Below, piece after piece: positions 12,101-25,234 of a stretch of DNA of 64,000 nucleotides (its first letter is position 1; each line of letters begins with the position of its first letter). Under the pieces are notes generated by a model, which was not told where the DNA came from, did not search any database, and was given only the letters and a program-made list of their open reading frames with translations. The DNA is from Oryzias latipes. Its lineage: Eukaryota > Chordata > Actinopteri > Beloniformes > Adrianichthyidae. Made by a program: the position numbers and the translations under genes. The stretch is taken from contig NC_019859.2 in the NCBI RefSeq assembly GCF_002234675.1, forward strand, positions 35,387,960 through 35,451,959. The letters are read 5' to 3'.

Positions 12101-15100
12101 GCGCATCCTCCCCCAAACGTCCCGCCGAACTGTCGTCTCCGCCCACATCTCCTGCCAGCAAGCGGCCCAAAGCGTCTGAGGACTGCACCTGCGTCCTGTG
12201 CGGGGAGCAGTTTGAGAACCGAAAGGGGCTGGGCAGCCACGCACGCTCTCACCTGCGTCACATCGGGGTGAGCGACCTGGTGGGGAAGAACTCCGCCATC
12301 GACACGGTGGAGGAGCTGGTCAGCAGCGGCATGATCGAAGTCATGCACCCCCCGAAAACCAGCAGCTCCCCTGCGACCACGTCTCCGGCGCCGCCCTCCC
12401 CCGGGCTCCCTGCTTCCTCTCCGCCTCCGAGCCAAGGCAGGACCGTCTTCCTCTCCTCGGCCCCCCCCCAGAGTCCAAAGATGAGCTCCCAGGTTCCTCT
12501 GCACCCCAGTAACAGAGCTCCAAAGGCCAAGAAAGGCTTCCGGCTGGCAGTGGACCCCCTCCTCCGGAAACCGAAGCCTGAGCCCGTCGAGGTCGAGGTC
12601 TCTGAATCCAAGACATCCAGTCCTGAGGACGGCTCCTCTGTGGCCAGTTTTCCTGCAGCTCCCACCTCTGCGGCGCCTCTTGACTCAGGTACGGATTTTT
12701 AATTTTTGGACATTGTCTCCTACAAAAATGTTGGGCTGCAGCAGGAAATGACATCATCAGCGTCAGCACGCACATTTCATTTAACTCCTTTTGTCAGGAA
12801 AAGGAACCCACTTAAAGTCAAAGTTTAATAAATAAGCAGAAAAAGCTAACAAAAACTTAGATTAGCTTTAATAATGGAGCACTTAAACTTTAAAGGGAGC
12901 TCTAACATATAGACTCATTTTAAGGGCGTGTCACGCAAAGAACACGAAAGCTAACGTAGAACAGGAACCGTGTTTAATGAGCTGTTTATATGCAATTCAT
13001 TAATGATTCGCCCATCAATTACATGATTTAAATGAGACGTATGCGCTGTATATAAAAGTTATACATTGGTGGTTCAGGCGTGTAAAGTCTGTTAGACAGA
13101 CGTGGAACGGTCGTGGAAAGACTCACATTTTATGCATCTTGCACAAAGTACACGCAATTTATATAATAATTGCGTATAAACTACGTAAAATACACATATA
13201 CTGCGACGGACATCTGCGCACATTGACGGACTCTACCAGCACGTATGAATTACGTGCACCACACGCGTATCACGGCCCATCATATGTGGAGAATGCACAA
13301 ACGTACGCCGTGGCTGTGTGTCACGGCCTTCAGGCAGACGTCTTGAGGCCACATTCTGGTTTACTGTCAGACAATATTTTTACACACGGACTTGTATACG
13401 AGGCTGAAGAGGGCGTCGGATTTCTTTCTTTTCTGTTTTTTTAACCTTCAGCTTCCTTTTAACTTTGTAGGATAAAGTTTATCTTCGTCCTCTTGTGAAA
13501 TATCTGCAGCTGCTTCAAACTTTATTTGTAAACTAAAGTTCATGTAGGAACCATTAAAATGTGAAATGGATTTTCCCAAAACACATTTCTCTCTAAGTAA
13601 CGTGCGACAGATGAATCCAAATAAATCCCTTGTCCATAAAAACTGCTATTTCACTAGATGTAGTAATAATAAAGGTGAATCCACCATTTGAACAACTTTA
13701 TTAACAACACCTTTGTAACATTAGACAGCTGGTTGGTCAATTTTCTGCATTATGCCCCAGTCATGGAACTTGAACGTGACCCCCCCCCCCATCAGAACAG
13801 AGAAATGACTAAAATGTTAGGGAAGACAAACATTGATCCAGAATGCAGGTTATCCAGCCAGCGGGGGACAACATGCATTTCTTTGTTCAACATAAAGAAA
13901 AGGCTGTTTGTCTGGTGGCGGTTTTCAAAGAACACCATCTACGCTGACATCATGAATCACAAAGACTAATATGACGGAGCAAATGCGAGCAGACAAACTC
14001 TCAAAGCTAAAAAGTGGGCTGTGAGCTCAGCAGACGGTGATACTACACATTTGCTGACTTTTAATGTAAAGAACAGATATCAGATCGGGTCATTAATATA
14101 TTTGGTTATGTGTGGCTTTCTGGGAAACGATAAATGTTTACATTTAGACATCCCTGCGATCGTCACACTTTTCTGTTTCAAACTGACCCTGACCCCGATC
14201 AGAGAATGGAAACGTCATGTGGCCCTCACTGGAAAACGTTTGGGGACCCCTGCTCTAAAGGATTCAACCAACTGTTTTCCTGTTTCTATTTCTTTATTCT
14301 AGTATCTTCCACCATTTTTTGCCGCTTAACTCCTTCTAGAATTTTTCAATTTTATCCATCCAAATTTTTTTCCAGCTGTGACTTTTGGTCTTTGAAATCT
14401 TTGAACTTTCCCAGATATTCCTGGATTTCTGCCTCCATTGAAATAAATGGGGAATCCTTGGTGCAGAAGCTCGCTGGTTCGATACCCGGCTCTGGCATTT
14501 TTCACAAACATATCTATTTTGTTATTGTGCTGTTTTCACTTTATTTATGGTCAACTTTGATCATTTCTTTATTTAATTTTTTCCAATCATGACCCTTTAA
14601 GTTTAATTTTCATTCAGTAATATAGCATCAATCCTCCATTTTCTTCTGGACATGCAGCTCCTTCTAGTTGTTATTATGGTCTGTGGTAACAACAGTGAGT
14701 AAAGACTCCTGGTTTTGTCTTTTATTTTGAAGCTGCAGGCTCCTCTTCTGTTTCCTTTCTAGCTCTTCTCCCCCAAAAGAAACTTTCCAAATCGTTTGTT
14801 TTGGGTTAACTTTGCTATCTTTAGGGGTTTCACTTCAGCGGTCTTTAGGAAAGCCACAAATGGATTTTTGACACATGACCGACAGACTTGGCGTGCGCCA
14901 AGAGGGCGTGGTTGCAGACATCAACGTCCAGAAATCAACCAGAACTCTATTTTAACTGGTGACCTGTGCGATTAATTTTTGTTGTTGTTGTTTTTTTCTT
15001 CAATTCTCAAAACCTTTGGGCTAAAATATAAATGAAAAAATTGTAAGCTTTTTTTCTCTACGACCCGCGACCAGCTGTCCAGGGGGTTGGAGATTTTTGA

Positions 15101-18100
15101 TTTAAGGAATCCAAATGTCTACATTTCCTCTAGTCCATCCCTGACGACCTGCTGTGCTTCCTGTTGTGGGTTTTGTTCCACAGACCTGCAGTCTCCTCCA
15201 ACCGTTCTCTGTGACTTCTGCGGTCAGCTGTTCGAAACGCGCAAAGCCCTGTCCTGCCACGTCCGCGCCCACCTGCGCCAGCTCGGCCTGACCTGGTCGA
15301 TCAGAACCTCTCCCATCGACCTCCTCAAAGAGGTCATGCTGCACGGTGAAGACGGGAAGGCCAAACAGCCGTGGGCCCCGCAGGGCTCCAAAAGGCCCCG
15401 GAGGAGCCTCTCTGCCGAGGAAGGCGCTTCCACCTCCTGCACGTCACCTGTGGATTATTCCATGAAAGACAAGTCTCTGCCGGGGAAGACGGCGGTCCCT
15501 CGTGTGGGTAAGTCACCCGGCTTTAGGAGCACGAGTTCAGGAATCATTAGGGATTCCCAGCTCTCAGAGCCAATGAGACTCTTCCGTCTGGACCAACAGG
15601 AGCTAGCTTTAACAGCTCACAAACATCTTCTCTTTAAGCATCTCTTTAGGTTTGCTCTGGAAAGAAGAACAAAATCGTGTTTCTGCACATGTAACCAGCT
15701 GACCGGCAGGTTTCTTGAGGGGTTTCCTAGGCGTCACAGTTGTTTGTAATCCGGAGGAAGGATTAAGGAAACCGGGTTACCCTGAGGTCCATTTTTGTTT
15801 GTTTCTGCTGAAAAATCTGTTTCTTTTCCATTTGAACGAACCTTAAAACGATTGAATGGAGATGTTTACCGGGGAGATGAGAACCTTCACCGATTCAGGT
15901 TACTGGAGCTCACGTGAACTGGGATTTCCTAGAGGCCAGGTGGCATCAGAGGCACCGGTGAACGTGTCAACCAATGTTGTCGGATAAAATCCTGTAATCC
16001 TGACATTCCCCTCCCCAACCTGCTCCGAAATCTCTGAGATGACAAGGTTGAAGGTCCGGCCTCGAGCCCTTGATTTTTGAGATGGTCAGAGGAGATCTGC
16101 TGCTCGTTCTGGTTCCTCTCTGAGCTCTCGCCTGTGACCAAAATCACTCAGCGGTGAAATCCTAATAATTTTCGATGTTGTCCAGAGCCTCAGACTCTGG
16201 GATTTTCTGTTGGTTGTAGTTTTTGATGGTTTATTTAAACAATATTTTAGCCTAGCAGTCTCACAAGCGCTTCCTGCTTCCTGTCCCGTGACAGGAAGAA
16301 CTGTGTGACAGGCGCTAGCCTAGTTCTGTAAAGCTTTGATGTTTATTGGGAAACGCCCCCTTTGGGATTCTGGGCCGAACTGCTCTATAAGTCGGGGGGG
16401 TTGGTAAAGCGTTTGTTCTTTGTGAATAAAACGGCGTTCTCCTGGCTCTGCCCCCACCAGACACCTGCTGCCAGCTCTGCGGGTTCGACTTTGAGAACCG
16501 TAAGGCGCTGGCGAGCCACGCTCGGGCGCACCTCCGGCAGCTGGGCATATTTGAGTGGAAGGTGGACGGAGCGACGTCGCCCATCGAGCTCCTCAGTGAA
16601 ATCATCCAAAAAGATCCCGCCAGGGTGGCTGAGATTACCAAACGCTATCGCTTCGGAGACCTCTACATCAAGAAGGTGGGCTGCGCTCTCATGACCTTCT
16701 GCAAAGTATGACGGATGTGAAGTAAAGCCCACGCTGCTTTCACCTTTAGTCCCAGAGAACCCAGAGATCGACTTCCCCCTCCGCCTCGCCGGACTCTGGC
16801 GCTGTGGGCGGCGGCAGCAGGAGGACGTTCGCGCAGCAGGAGCTCAAGGCCAGCAGGAAGGACCACGGCAGCATGAGCGCTCACACGCCGAAGGGTGAGG
16901 GAAGACGCCAAATGGCGAAAGCGGACGTCTGTCGTTGTCTTCAACTGGGCTCTCCGCTCTTTAGGGGTCCATCCACTGAAACACGGAGTGTCGTCAGGGC
17001 AGGAAAACCGGAAACCGCAGCGGCCGCCTCGCTCCGGCAGCATCCCGGCGCTGCTGCCGAAGCCCCCCCTCACCCCGCTGGTCAAACTGGTGGGGAAGGT
17101 CTACTCCCTCAAGTGCAGGTGAGTGTGTCCGAGCACAAACAGGTGAGCAGCGTTAGGCTCAAGCTTAGAGTTTGTGCCTCAAAGTTCAGAAGAAAAAGAA
17201 CAATTTTCAAAAGTTGTTCTCAGAAAATGTTTGAGTCAGCTGGTTGACAAACCAATAGAGGTGTAACGAGTCATTCTGAACGATCCGATTGGATCCAGAT
17301 CCTCTGCCCTAAAGTGGATCCAGATCCTCTGACCTAAAGTGGATCCAGATCCTCTTGATCCGAACTTCCAGCAGTGAGACTCAGACAGAAATTCCTGCTA
17401 CTGAACAGTTTTCCAGATTCTTGGATTTCTTCCAGATCATCAAGTTAATGAAATCTGTGTCCAAACCAACAAGTAAACTAGAATGAATGTCAAATCCATT
17501 CACATGTTAGTTTCCTAAAGTTCACCACTGTTGTTTTTCCACATCCAGAGAATCCAAAGGGAACATTCTTAGAACATTCTAGACACTGGATGGTCACATG
17601 ACTTTAGTCAAAGTCTGTCCACACATTGGACTGGAATGATGGACGGATCCATTTCTGTGATTGGTCGGTTTTACCCTATAGTCAAATAAACCCACCGTAC
17701 CCCAATCCAAATGGTATTTTCCGATTATTAGAATTGAAAATTCTCAACTTGAAACATAAGGCCAACATAAAATGATACATGAATAAACCTGAAGAGGAAA
17801 ACTGGCTTTGACGCTGATGTGAGGAAGTTATATCGCCATGGGAAACCCTTTGATCAAAGCGAGCAGCCAGACCCGGAAGGTCCCACTACAACGGCCACCG
17901 TTCCACAGTTGGTGACTGTGGGGAGGGTCCCCCTGAAGTTTAAAAAGGTTTCAGTGCATAAAAGTAAAAGCAAAAATGAATAATCAAATAAATATTGTAT
18001 TTGGTATTTATTGGTGAATTGAACTGAGTGGCTGTTTTTGATGCTCCAAACGTATTTTCGTTGTTTCACTGACAATGACAAATAAATCTCCTGAATCTTG

Positions 18101-21062
18101 AAATACAATTTTAGACGACCCGCTCCAATAAAAATGGTGTTTTCTGGCGTTTTTCACATGTTCCGAGGCACTAATGAAGAAAATGAAGCTCAAAAATAGC
18201 ATTTCCGGGGTTTTCTAACTCCAGTTTTGCTGCCATTTTGTGTTGCAACGCTAATGTTAGCTTCGGGTTATGAGGGGCTGTAAGCTAGCATGAGATGACA
18301 TAAACAGATGGATGATGGGAAGGGAGGGTGGGGTTGCTCTGTTTCAACTGTCCCGCCCATAACTCTGAGGTGAATTTCTGATGAGCTCCTGCCGCTCTGC
18401 AGACACTATATCGTAGAAAACAACACAGGTTATTAGGCTTTGGATAAAAAACAACATAACCAGAATTAAAAAACCACTGGGAACGCTTGGAAAATAGATC
18501 AAAAGATGATCGGAGTGGGACTTTAAAGGGCAGGTTAAAAAAAAACAATTGACCACGAATTAAAGAGTCTAAATTTAATTAACAAATTATCGTATTTCTA
18601 CATTTCAACTAAAAGCCAGATTATGAAGGTAAGTAAAGAGCCTTCTTTTAAAAACATGAACAGTCTCTGCTGCCCCATTGGTCTCTGGGAGGCTCACCCA
18701 CAGACCATAATAACTGAAGAAAGCCTCACCGTTTGTTTGACTCATGCGCAGATACATAAATTACAAAATACATCTGATAAAGGTGGAAACAAACCAGTAA
18801 GTATCAGCGTTTTGGGAAAAAGCTGGTGTTAATATAATATAATAATAATAATGGAGTAAATATTGATTGAAGGATCTGGAATTGATGGGATGTCTGCTGT
18901 CCGTCCTCACCAGCTCACTGGTTGGGCTGGAAATCTCTGCCAGATCCTGGAATCATCAGGTGATCACAAGATCACCGATTCACTCTGCAGCTCCACTCAG
19001 TCCTGAACCTGTCGAGTCACAGGGTTGCTGGAGCCTATCTCAGCTGCAGGACCACTCTCTCACATTCATACGGTGGCCCTGAGGGACAAATTACATCAGC
19101 AAAACCCCTTAAGAGATCACGACTACTAAAAAAGGCTAACATATAATAAAAATCAACATTACACTTAGAACGAATGTTTCTGAAAACAAAACAAAAAGAT
19201 GAAACCCGATGAGGTGGATACTGTGGGACGTGGCTGACTGGAAGAAGGCGTTTTAGATTTTTCGAATGTCTGAATGACAAATAAAATTTAGATTAGTACG
19301 AAGCAGATCCGGTATCGCTTAAAGCCAAATAACTTTCAGTTTCAATGATGGAGAAGCAGCATCATCCAATCAGTCTCATCGACCTTTTTCGCTTCCTTAG
19401 TGTGTTTCAACATTTCTGGAAATCAATTTTTGTTTTCTGAAACATTTCATTTGAACTCATTTTTTTTGTAATCATGTTTTGATTTCTAGAATTAAAAGTC
19501 TTTATTTGTTTTTTGTCAATTGTTGTTGTGATCTTTAATGTCTTTTTTTGCGTCGCGGTTTATTGATGTGATTTGCACTTCAAGGCCACCGTACATTCAC
19601 GCCTAAAACAATTTAGAGTCGCCAGATAAGCTATGAAGCCTTTTTTCTTTGTCCGTGGGGGGGAACCCGCATGCACATGGAGAACATGCAAACTCCACAC
19701 AGAGTACATACAAATGTCACAACATCCCCTCATGGTCCCTGTTTCTATTTTCCCATTTGACACAAAAATGCATGAATTTTTATAAACTGGTATTGCAAGG
19801 AGGGGGGGGGGGGTCAAACTCTAGAACTCGCTTTAGGTGGAATAAGATAAACATTTACTGAACACACCAAAGCTGTAACTTTTCAAACAAAAAGATGAAT
19901 AAAAACAGGAACATTAATCCAGAATAAATCAAGTTAAATAACGTATAAAAATATATTCTCAATAAAAATATATTCTGTCAAAATTCTACAAATATGAACG
20001 TGCTGCAGAACAAAACAAACAAAGCCTGGAAATATTTATAATTAGAAATAAAAAATCAAATCATTCCGTTTTGCTGTTTTGTCATTTTGTTAGAGCTGGA
20101 CTCCTGCATCATTTTTAGCAATAAGTTCATTTTTTGGTGTGTGAGGTCCTGTGTGTGTCTTTGTGAAACGGATCAGAGGGATTGGATATTTTTGCATTTC
20201 CTCCTGTCTTTATGTCAAATACTGACACCAACTAGACGATATGCAGGCATAAAAAAAATACGTTTTATATGGAAAATAAAGATGTCATAAAAATGTCAGC
20301 AATAGTTAATAAAGAACGACATTATTAGCATGAGCTGAGTGATCCAAGGCACGGTCCAGATGTTCGCAACTTTTAGTTGCGAATTGGCGCAACTGAAGGA
20401 AAAATCAAAACACAAAGAAAAGCTGTTTCACTTAAATAATACAATTTAGAATCAGAAAAAATAAGATCAAGACAAAGGAATTAGACATTCACAAATCACA
20501 GATGTAGAGGGGGGATATTACTCTATTATCTCTTCCATTATCTGTGAAATAACAGATAATTGAAAACCGAGAGTGACACAATTTTTTTCCTTTTCTTTTT
20601 CTTCCAAGCACGGGGATGGCACCCCCCTTTAAATTTGCGCCCCGGGCAATCGCCCGTATGGCCTGTGCCTAAAACTGCTACTTCTGTTTCTGCTCCATCA
20701 GCACATAAACACTCTCTGGAGGAAACAGAAGACTGTTAGGAAAACACACGGATGTTCGGTTATTCTCGCATCAGCTCCACCTTTGCCTTCCTCCAGCCCA
20801 AAGGGCCTGCAGGCTCCGACGAATGGGGTCTGGCGATGCCACACACTCCGTCTGACGCAGCCCGGTGTTCCTGTCTGCTCACCGCCTTCCTCTGTTCTGT
20901 TTCAGGTTCTGTGACGAGGTGTTCCACGGACCTCTGTCCGTTCAGGAGCAGTGGATCAGCCATCTGCAGAAGCATATCCTGTTGCTGGGCTACAAAAGCA
21001 CAGAAGCGGCTCCGCCCACACCCGTGACCCGCCCTACACTCGTTGATCCCGTCGCTGTCTAG
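9099..21062 (+). CDS. wiz: Protein Wiz, widely-interspaced C2H2 zinc finger protein (short form)
   Basis: WIZ is a nuclear zinc-finger protein that bridges the G9a/GLP H3K9 methyltransferases to chromatin and CtBP. Exons: 9099-9161 (ATG at 9149), 11275-11766, 11897-12688, 15184-15507, 16461-16675, 16750-16894, 16965-17118 and 20906-21062 (TAG). All junctions are in phase and give 763 residues. Fingers are Cys21/24-His37/41, Cys179/182-His195/199, Cys267/270-His283/287, Cys442/445-His458/462 and Cys544/547-His560/564; the last is Cys711/714-His731/735. The first five share the WIZ pattern F-E-[TN]-R-[KR]-[GA]-L-x-x-H-x-R-x-H-L-R followed by a PI[ED]-type motif; linkers are Ser/Pro-rich. The last finger has a long 16-residue loop and matches the WIZ C-terminus. 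The first exon and the 11766 donor (GTACAG) are the weakest parts. Longer vertebrate isoforms have more N-terminal fingers; none is seen here, so this is a short isoform, or upstream exons lie elsewhere. Confidence 0.9.
9290..9515 (+). repeat. dispersed repeat, family with CCGCTCTGCAGAAAC core
   Basis: It shares the order GATCCATGAACGTCT ... GCTGGAATCTGGATC ... GCTAATGTTAG ... GAGGGGCTGTAAGCTAG ... CCGCTCTGCAGA with the copies near 18.2, 49.8 and (in part) 51.99 kb, and with reversed copies near 11.1 and 41.3 kb. No coding capacity was seen. Confidence 0.6.
11080..11190 (-). repeat. dispersed repeat, reversed fragment of the CCGCTCTGCAG family
   Basis: GTTTCTGCAGAGCGGC followed by a CTGAGTTGTGGGCGGG segment is the reverse complement of the 18.36-18.42 kb part of the family. 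It ends at a G-run beginning near 11191. Confidence 0.5.
12921..13330 (+). repeat. non-autonomous DNA element, TAAGGCCGTGTC family copy A (5' truncated inside)
   Basis: It lies in the wiz intron after exon 3. It begins TAAGGGCGTGTCACGC and ends GTGTCACGGCCTT, imperfect inverted ends. The interior carries the family core with GACGGACATCTGCGCACAT, shared with the copies at 28.4, 32.1, 38.8 (reversed) and 50.4 kb. Confidence 0.6.
17290..17355 (+). repeat. 25-bp tandem repeat, 2.6 copies
   Basis: The unit begins TGGATCCAGATCCTCTG and ends CCTAAAG. Copies lie at 17290-17314, 17315-17339 and 17340-17355 (partial), with one mismatch between the first two. Confidence 0.85.
18190..18535 (+). repeat. 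dispersed repeat, family with CCGCTCTGCAG core
   Basis: One of the longer copies in the window. It runs from a TGCTGCCATTTTGTG segment through GAGGGGCTGTAAGCTAG and CCGCTCTGCAGA to a GATCGGAGTGGGACTTTAA end. Non-coding. Confidence 0.6.
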
Positions 21063-21541
21063 TCCACCTCTTTGCTGTCTGATGAAAAGAAGGAAGCTTT
21101 TGAAGAAGAGATGTTCCCCGTTTGTCCACAGGAGGGCAGACATGAGCTGGAGGAGTGTCACCCACTCAGGTGAAATCCCACCTAGACTGCTGTTTTTACT
21201 GAAACCACCAGGTTTTTAAATAGTTTTCTGTGTTGGTTTGGTTTGGATGAACTTTTTAAAAGCCAATCTTTGATCAAACCACAAAAACATTCTCTGAAAA
21301 TGAACTTTGTATGCAAACTTTTTACTGGAGTTCCCATAAATTTCCTCTGTTCATCAAATAATCTAAATATTTGTGATGTTTGTACTCTTGTTTACTGTTT
21401 TAAGGCCTAAAATGTCTTTTTTTTTTAAATAATTCAGCTCAACTTTAACTATGTAAATGTTTTTTGTTCTTCTAGAGTGGCCAGACTGTAGAAGTTTCTT
21501 GTTCTTCTGCCATGAAACACATCTGTTACTGTTTCAACAGA

Positions 21542-21547
21542 AATAAA
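21542..21547 (+). terminator. wiz polyadenylation signal
   Basis: A canonical AATAAA hexamer lies 480 bp after the wiz stop codon, followed by a T/G-rich stretch. Position and strand fit the 3' end of wiz. Confidence 0.6.
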
Positions 21548-21929
21548 TGGAACATTTTGTGAATGACTGCTGACATCTTTCCATATGGATGTGTATTCAA
21601 CGGATCTGTTTGTAATTAACCCCAGAAACTCTCGTCTGCGTCTTTGTGTCTTTTTTCCGGCTGGTTTCCTCTTTGTCGGACTTAGTTTCCCTTTAAGACG
21701 AATCCAAAGTCCTTATTTTCTGATCGAAAACAAGAACCATCCTGAAATATTTGATTATTTTTCAGTAATACTGATCTCATGTGGCTCCAGTGGTGTTTGT
21801 ATTTATCCAGGCCTATAATTGTTCTGTAACACACCATGTTTTTAATTAATGAAAACGTCTTCAAATGTAGACTTTTGTAAAACAGAATCATGTTTTGATT
21901 CTTTTCAATGACATTCAGACAGGTTTAAA

Positions 21930-22520
21930 TTCCTTGTCATGTTGAAATGTCCAAGTGTGTCCCATGTGAAGCTGGAGAGTCACACTTATGATAATTTGCT
22001 GAATTCATCTCGCCATCAATTCTGATCAAGTTTCCTGTGCTCTCACAGCGCACACATCCCCAAACCATCAGCCATCCGCCTCCGTGTTTCACAGTAGGAA
22101 TGGTGTTCTTTTCATCCCGTCCTCTCCAAATGTTTATGATTGTGGCCAAAAGGTTCAGTCTTGGTCTCATCACTCCAAATGACTTTGGTCCAGATGTTTG
22201 GGGGCGTGTCTCTGGACTGTTTGGCGTTTCGTAAGAGAGTCATTTTGTGGCATCTGCGTGAAAAAGGTCTTTCTTCTGGCGACTCGACCATGCAGCCCTT
22301 TTTTTTCCAGGTTCCTCCTTGTTCTATATCTGGAAAAACATCCACTCCACAGTGTTTCAGAGTCCTGGTTCACAGCTGACGTTCTTTGTGGGTTTTTCTT
22401 TGCATCCTGGACGATTTTTCTGGCAGAAATGTTTGTGACTGTGGTTTGGTTTCAACAGAACGCCTCACTTTCTACTTCTTGATCAAAGTCTGAATCCTCC
22501 TTGGTGTCTTCTTCTATCCC
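21930..22520 (-). pseudogene. Tc1/mariner transposase remnant
   Basis: Minus-strand frames at 22345-22112 and 22173-21937 carry pieces of a Tc1-like DDE transposase: KVIWSDETKTEPFGHN, with the first part of the catalytic core, then VKHGGGWLMVWGC, a hallmark of the family. The pieces are in different frames and interrupted by stops, so it cannot make an active enzyme. No intact terminal inverted repeats were found. Confidence 0.85.
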
Positions 22521-22599
22521 TTTCCTGTGTCAAGTTACCTTTACCCGTAGATCTTTTAACAGCTTTTTGCTGAAAATAAATGGTTTCAACCAGCCACTA

Positions 22600-25230
22600 A
22601 CTGAGTGGGGGGGGGGGGGTCGTGTTATTATTTATATTCTGTGAAAACTAACCTAGAGATCATCATTTCTCCCAGAGTCTGTAAACTGATGATCAGAACT
22701 GTTCGTGCACAGACTCATCCATAAGCATCCATCATGGAACTAGCGGTAAAGGCACCGGAGGACTAAAGTCAAAATAATCTCTATCCATTTCTAACGCTCT
22801 CTGTCCGATTGCCCATCCAAAACTCTTGACTCCTTTTTTCTGTTTCCCATATTTCATACAATAGATTTTCTTGTTGTTGGATGACTCGGCTCGTGTCCCG
22901 TTAGATTCGCCCAGTATTGAAATGAACAAACAAGGAATGTGGGCGTGGTTAAGAAAAAACCTGTGTTGCCAAGGAAATAAAAACGTTTACTTGAGCAGAT
23001 TCTTCAAAAAAATTACGTAGACCTGTCCGTCACCCCCAGGCGACCAAAAAGTGAAATGGTTGCTATGGAGATAAGACCAACAGAAAAGCCGCCAAAGGGT
23101 TTTACTCGTGAATTTGTCAGGTGAAAGAGGCAGAGAGGAAGCGACAGGGGGGCCTGCTACACAAACTTTCTAAATGTCCAGTTGATATGTATTTGTCTAG
23201 AACTTTTTAGCTGATGGAAAAACAGTTGATGTTTAAGATTATAGATATGCAGAAAACTGCATTTTGTTAAGGTGACTGTATTTGTGCCAGAAGCTGAATT
23301 TCAGTCAGACAACTCTTGCAGTAAGAAATATTTATTTGACATTTTCCACATTCTTTAAGTTGGCATTCACATATTTTCGTTTGGCATAAGGCTCCGTTCA
23401 ATTCCATGAGAATTTTCCATAACACTTTCGGGTAACAAAACCCCCCCTTTACGGAGCCCACAGGTGGAAACCGGGGAGGAGGGTGGGGCGAAGAATGAGC
23501 GCTGAAGGTAAGAAAGAGAATGAACGACTGCGCACCTGGGCTTAAATAGGACGCTGAGCAGGTGAGTTAACTGACTGAACCGCCCTAGGGTATTTATCTG
23601 TAAAACACTGCAGCGAGTATCTGCCCGAAATACGATAAATCGTCATTTATTTTCAGAGTAACAGTGTAGATTGAAGATAAACTACAAGGAATTAACAGGT
23701 AAAACAAAATTTAGACGGGAATTGTCTAAATAAATGAAAAAACTGACGAGTGTGTTAATTTATAATGTTTTTATCTCTAGTCAGTATTAAATCGGGGCGG
23801 ATTAAATTCTTAACACAACTCAACATTTCACAAACCCAAACAATGCTTGGTGTACTATATATATATGTTTTTGTACATTTTTGTCAAAAAGGGAAAAAAA
23901 ACAAAGCAAACTGACTGTTCGGTTAACAAAACAATCTGAGAAACTACGTTTAGCGCACTAGACAGTGCTCTGAACCTTTTTTCTTCAATGATCTTCACTG
24001 GTGTCCATGGATTACATGAAATCTTTCCACCTTTATCCACCTTTGTCATGGTAGGGAGAACACGTCAACGGCCTTCTTAAAAAGGGGGAACCACCGCCCC
24101 AGTCTGCCAGACCAGTGGTTCAGTTCCAGACCGGCACACGATGCTGCAGAGACGTGTCAGCCAAGACACTCCCACAGCATCCAGACACTTGAGGGAAGAA
24201 CGGCAGGAAGGAAGAAAAAGAAACTTCCTGGTTGAATGAACGTCAAAACGAAAAACAAACAGACAAAAAAAAACGGCTAAAAGACGAAAACCTGGCCGTC
24301 TGATCTGCTGCAGAGATAAAAAAGAAAAAAAAGTCTGAATTATTTGTTCCCTCAGAAAAAAGGTGGTGAAATTGATCCTCCATATGTGCCCACATTATTC
24401 ATGTGTACTGTTCCCATGACCTATTATGGACTGGATCTCCGGGGTCTCATTTGAGCTGTGAATGATTCCAGAGAGCAAAGAATAGATGTAAATGTGGCGT
24501 CTGACAGTGTCACCAGTCATAAAATACAAAGGCATTTGAAGTCACAGAGGAGGGCAGGAAAAAAAAAACAAGACAAAAAATGAACAATTAGGTGATGAAA
24601 AGTAACAGAATTTTTCCAGAAGATCACAGAGTTTTTGCTGCGAACAATCTTCTCTCATTTTTACGTCGGGTATTAACCGAGAGCACCAACTGCACATTTT
24701 AAACAATCTACTGAAAACATTTTAATATATATATAAAATTAAGCAAATATTTGTGGATCTTCTAAAGCCTGTTTTCAGATTAATTTCTATTTATTTTAAT
24801 TTTTAGTCTGACGCAAGCACACTTGCTAAATTGCATTTTGAAACATGTTAGAGAGGGATGCTCTGTTAAGAGAGGCTTTTTCTGTGGGTTTGATCCACTC
24901 AAAGTAATCAAATTCAAACTCAGATGAGTCGTGTTGAGAACTATGAAAAGGAAAAAAAGGAGAAAAACTCCTGAGCAGAAGATGGAGCCAGAACTTCAGG
25001 AGAAAATGTCGAATAGAGGAGCTGCAGCAGAGAGGAGGATGCTGCAGTTTGACTAGAAGAGCTTCATCGCACCTCAAAGACCTCAGAGTTCCACTCTTCC
25101 CAAACAGACCTCTTTGCCCCCCAGGATCCTTCCTATCACCTGAATGGAGGCAGCATCCTCAGCTATCAAGCTCCTCCCTAATTAAGAGGTGTGGGGTCGC
25201 GTGACCACGCCCTTCTCCTCTGCCGTCATA
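22600..25230. other. intergenic, no gene
   Basis: There is a G-run at about 22607-22618 and a dispersed repeat at 22925-23130. The rest is AT-rich sequence without coding or RNA signals that I can support. Confidence 0.5.
22925..23130 (+). repeat. dispersed repeat, family with ACCAACAGAAAAGCCGCC
   Basis: It shares GGAATGTGG-CGTGGTTA, GTTGCCAAGGAAAT, CCGTCA-CCCAGGCG and ACCAACAGAAAAGCCGCCAA, in the same order, with 29515-29700, and part in reverse with 45990-46180. Non-coding. Confidence 0.65.
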
Positions 25231-25234
25231 GTTT

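Larger units (their letters stand above)
17119..20905. other. wiz: large last intron of wiz
   Basis: A 3.8-kb intron separates the first cysteine of the C-terminal finger from the second. It contains a 25-bp tandem repeat (17290-17355), a dispersed repeat (18190-18530) and AT-rich sequence. No other coding signal was seen. Confidence 0.7.

Noticed and set aside
11861..12775. Minus-strand frames of 127-144 residues
   Set aside because: Shadows of the GC-rich wiz exon 3 on the opposite strand.
14455..14490. B-box-like GGTTCGATACC
   Set aside because: The A-to-B distance is too short and no tRNA or SINE body surrounds it; at most a broken SINE piece.
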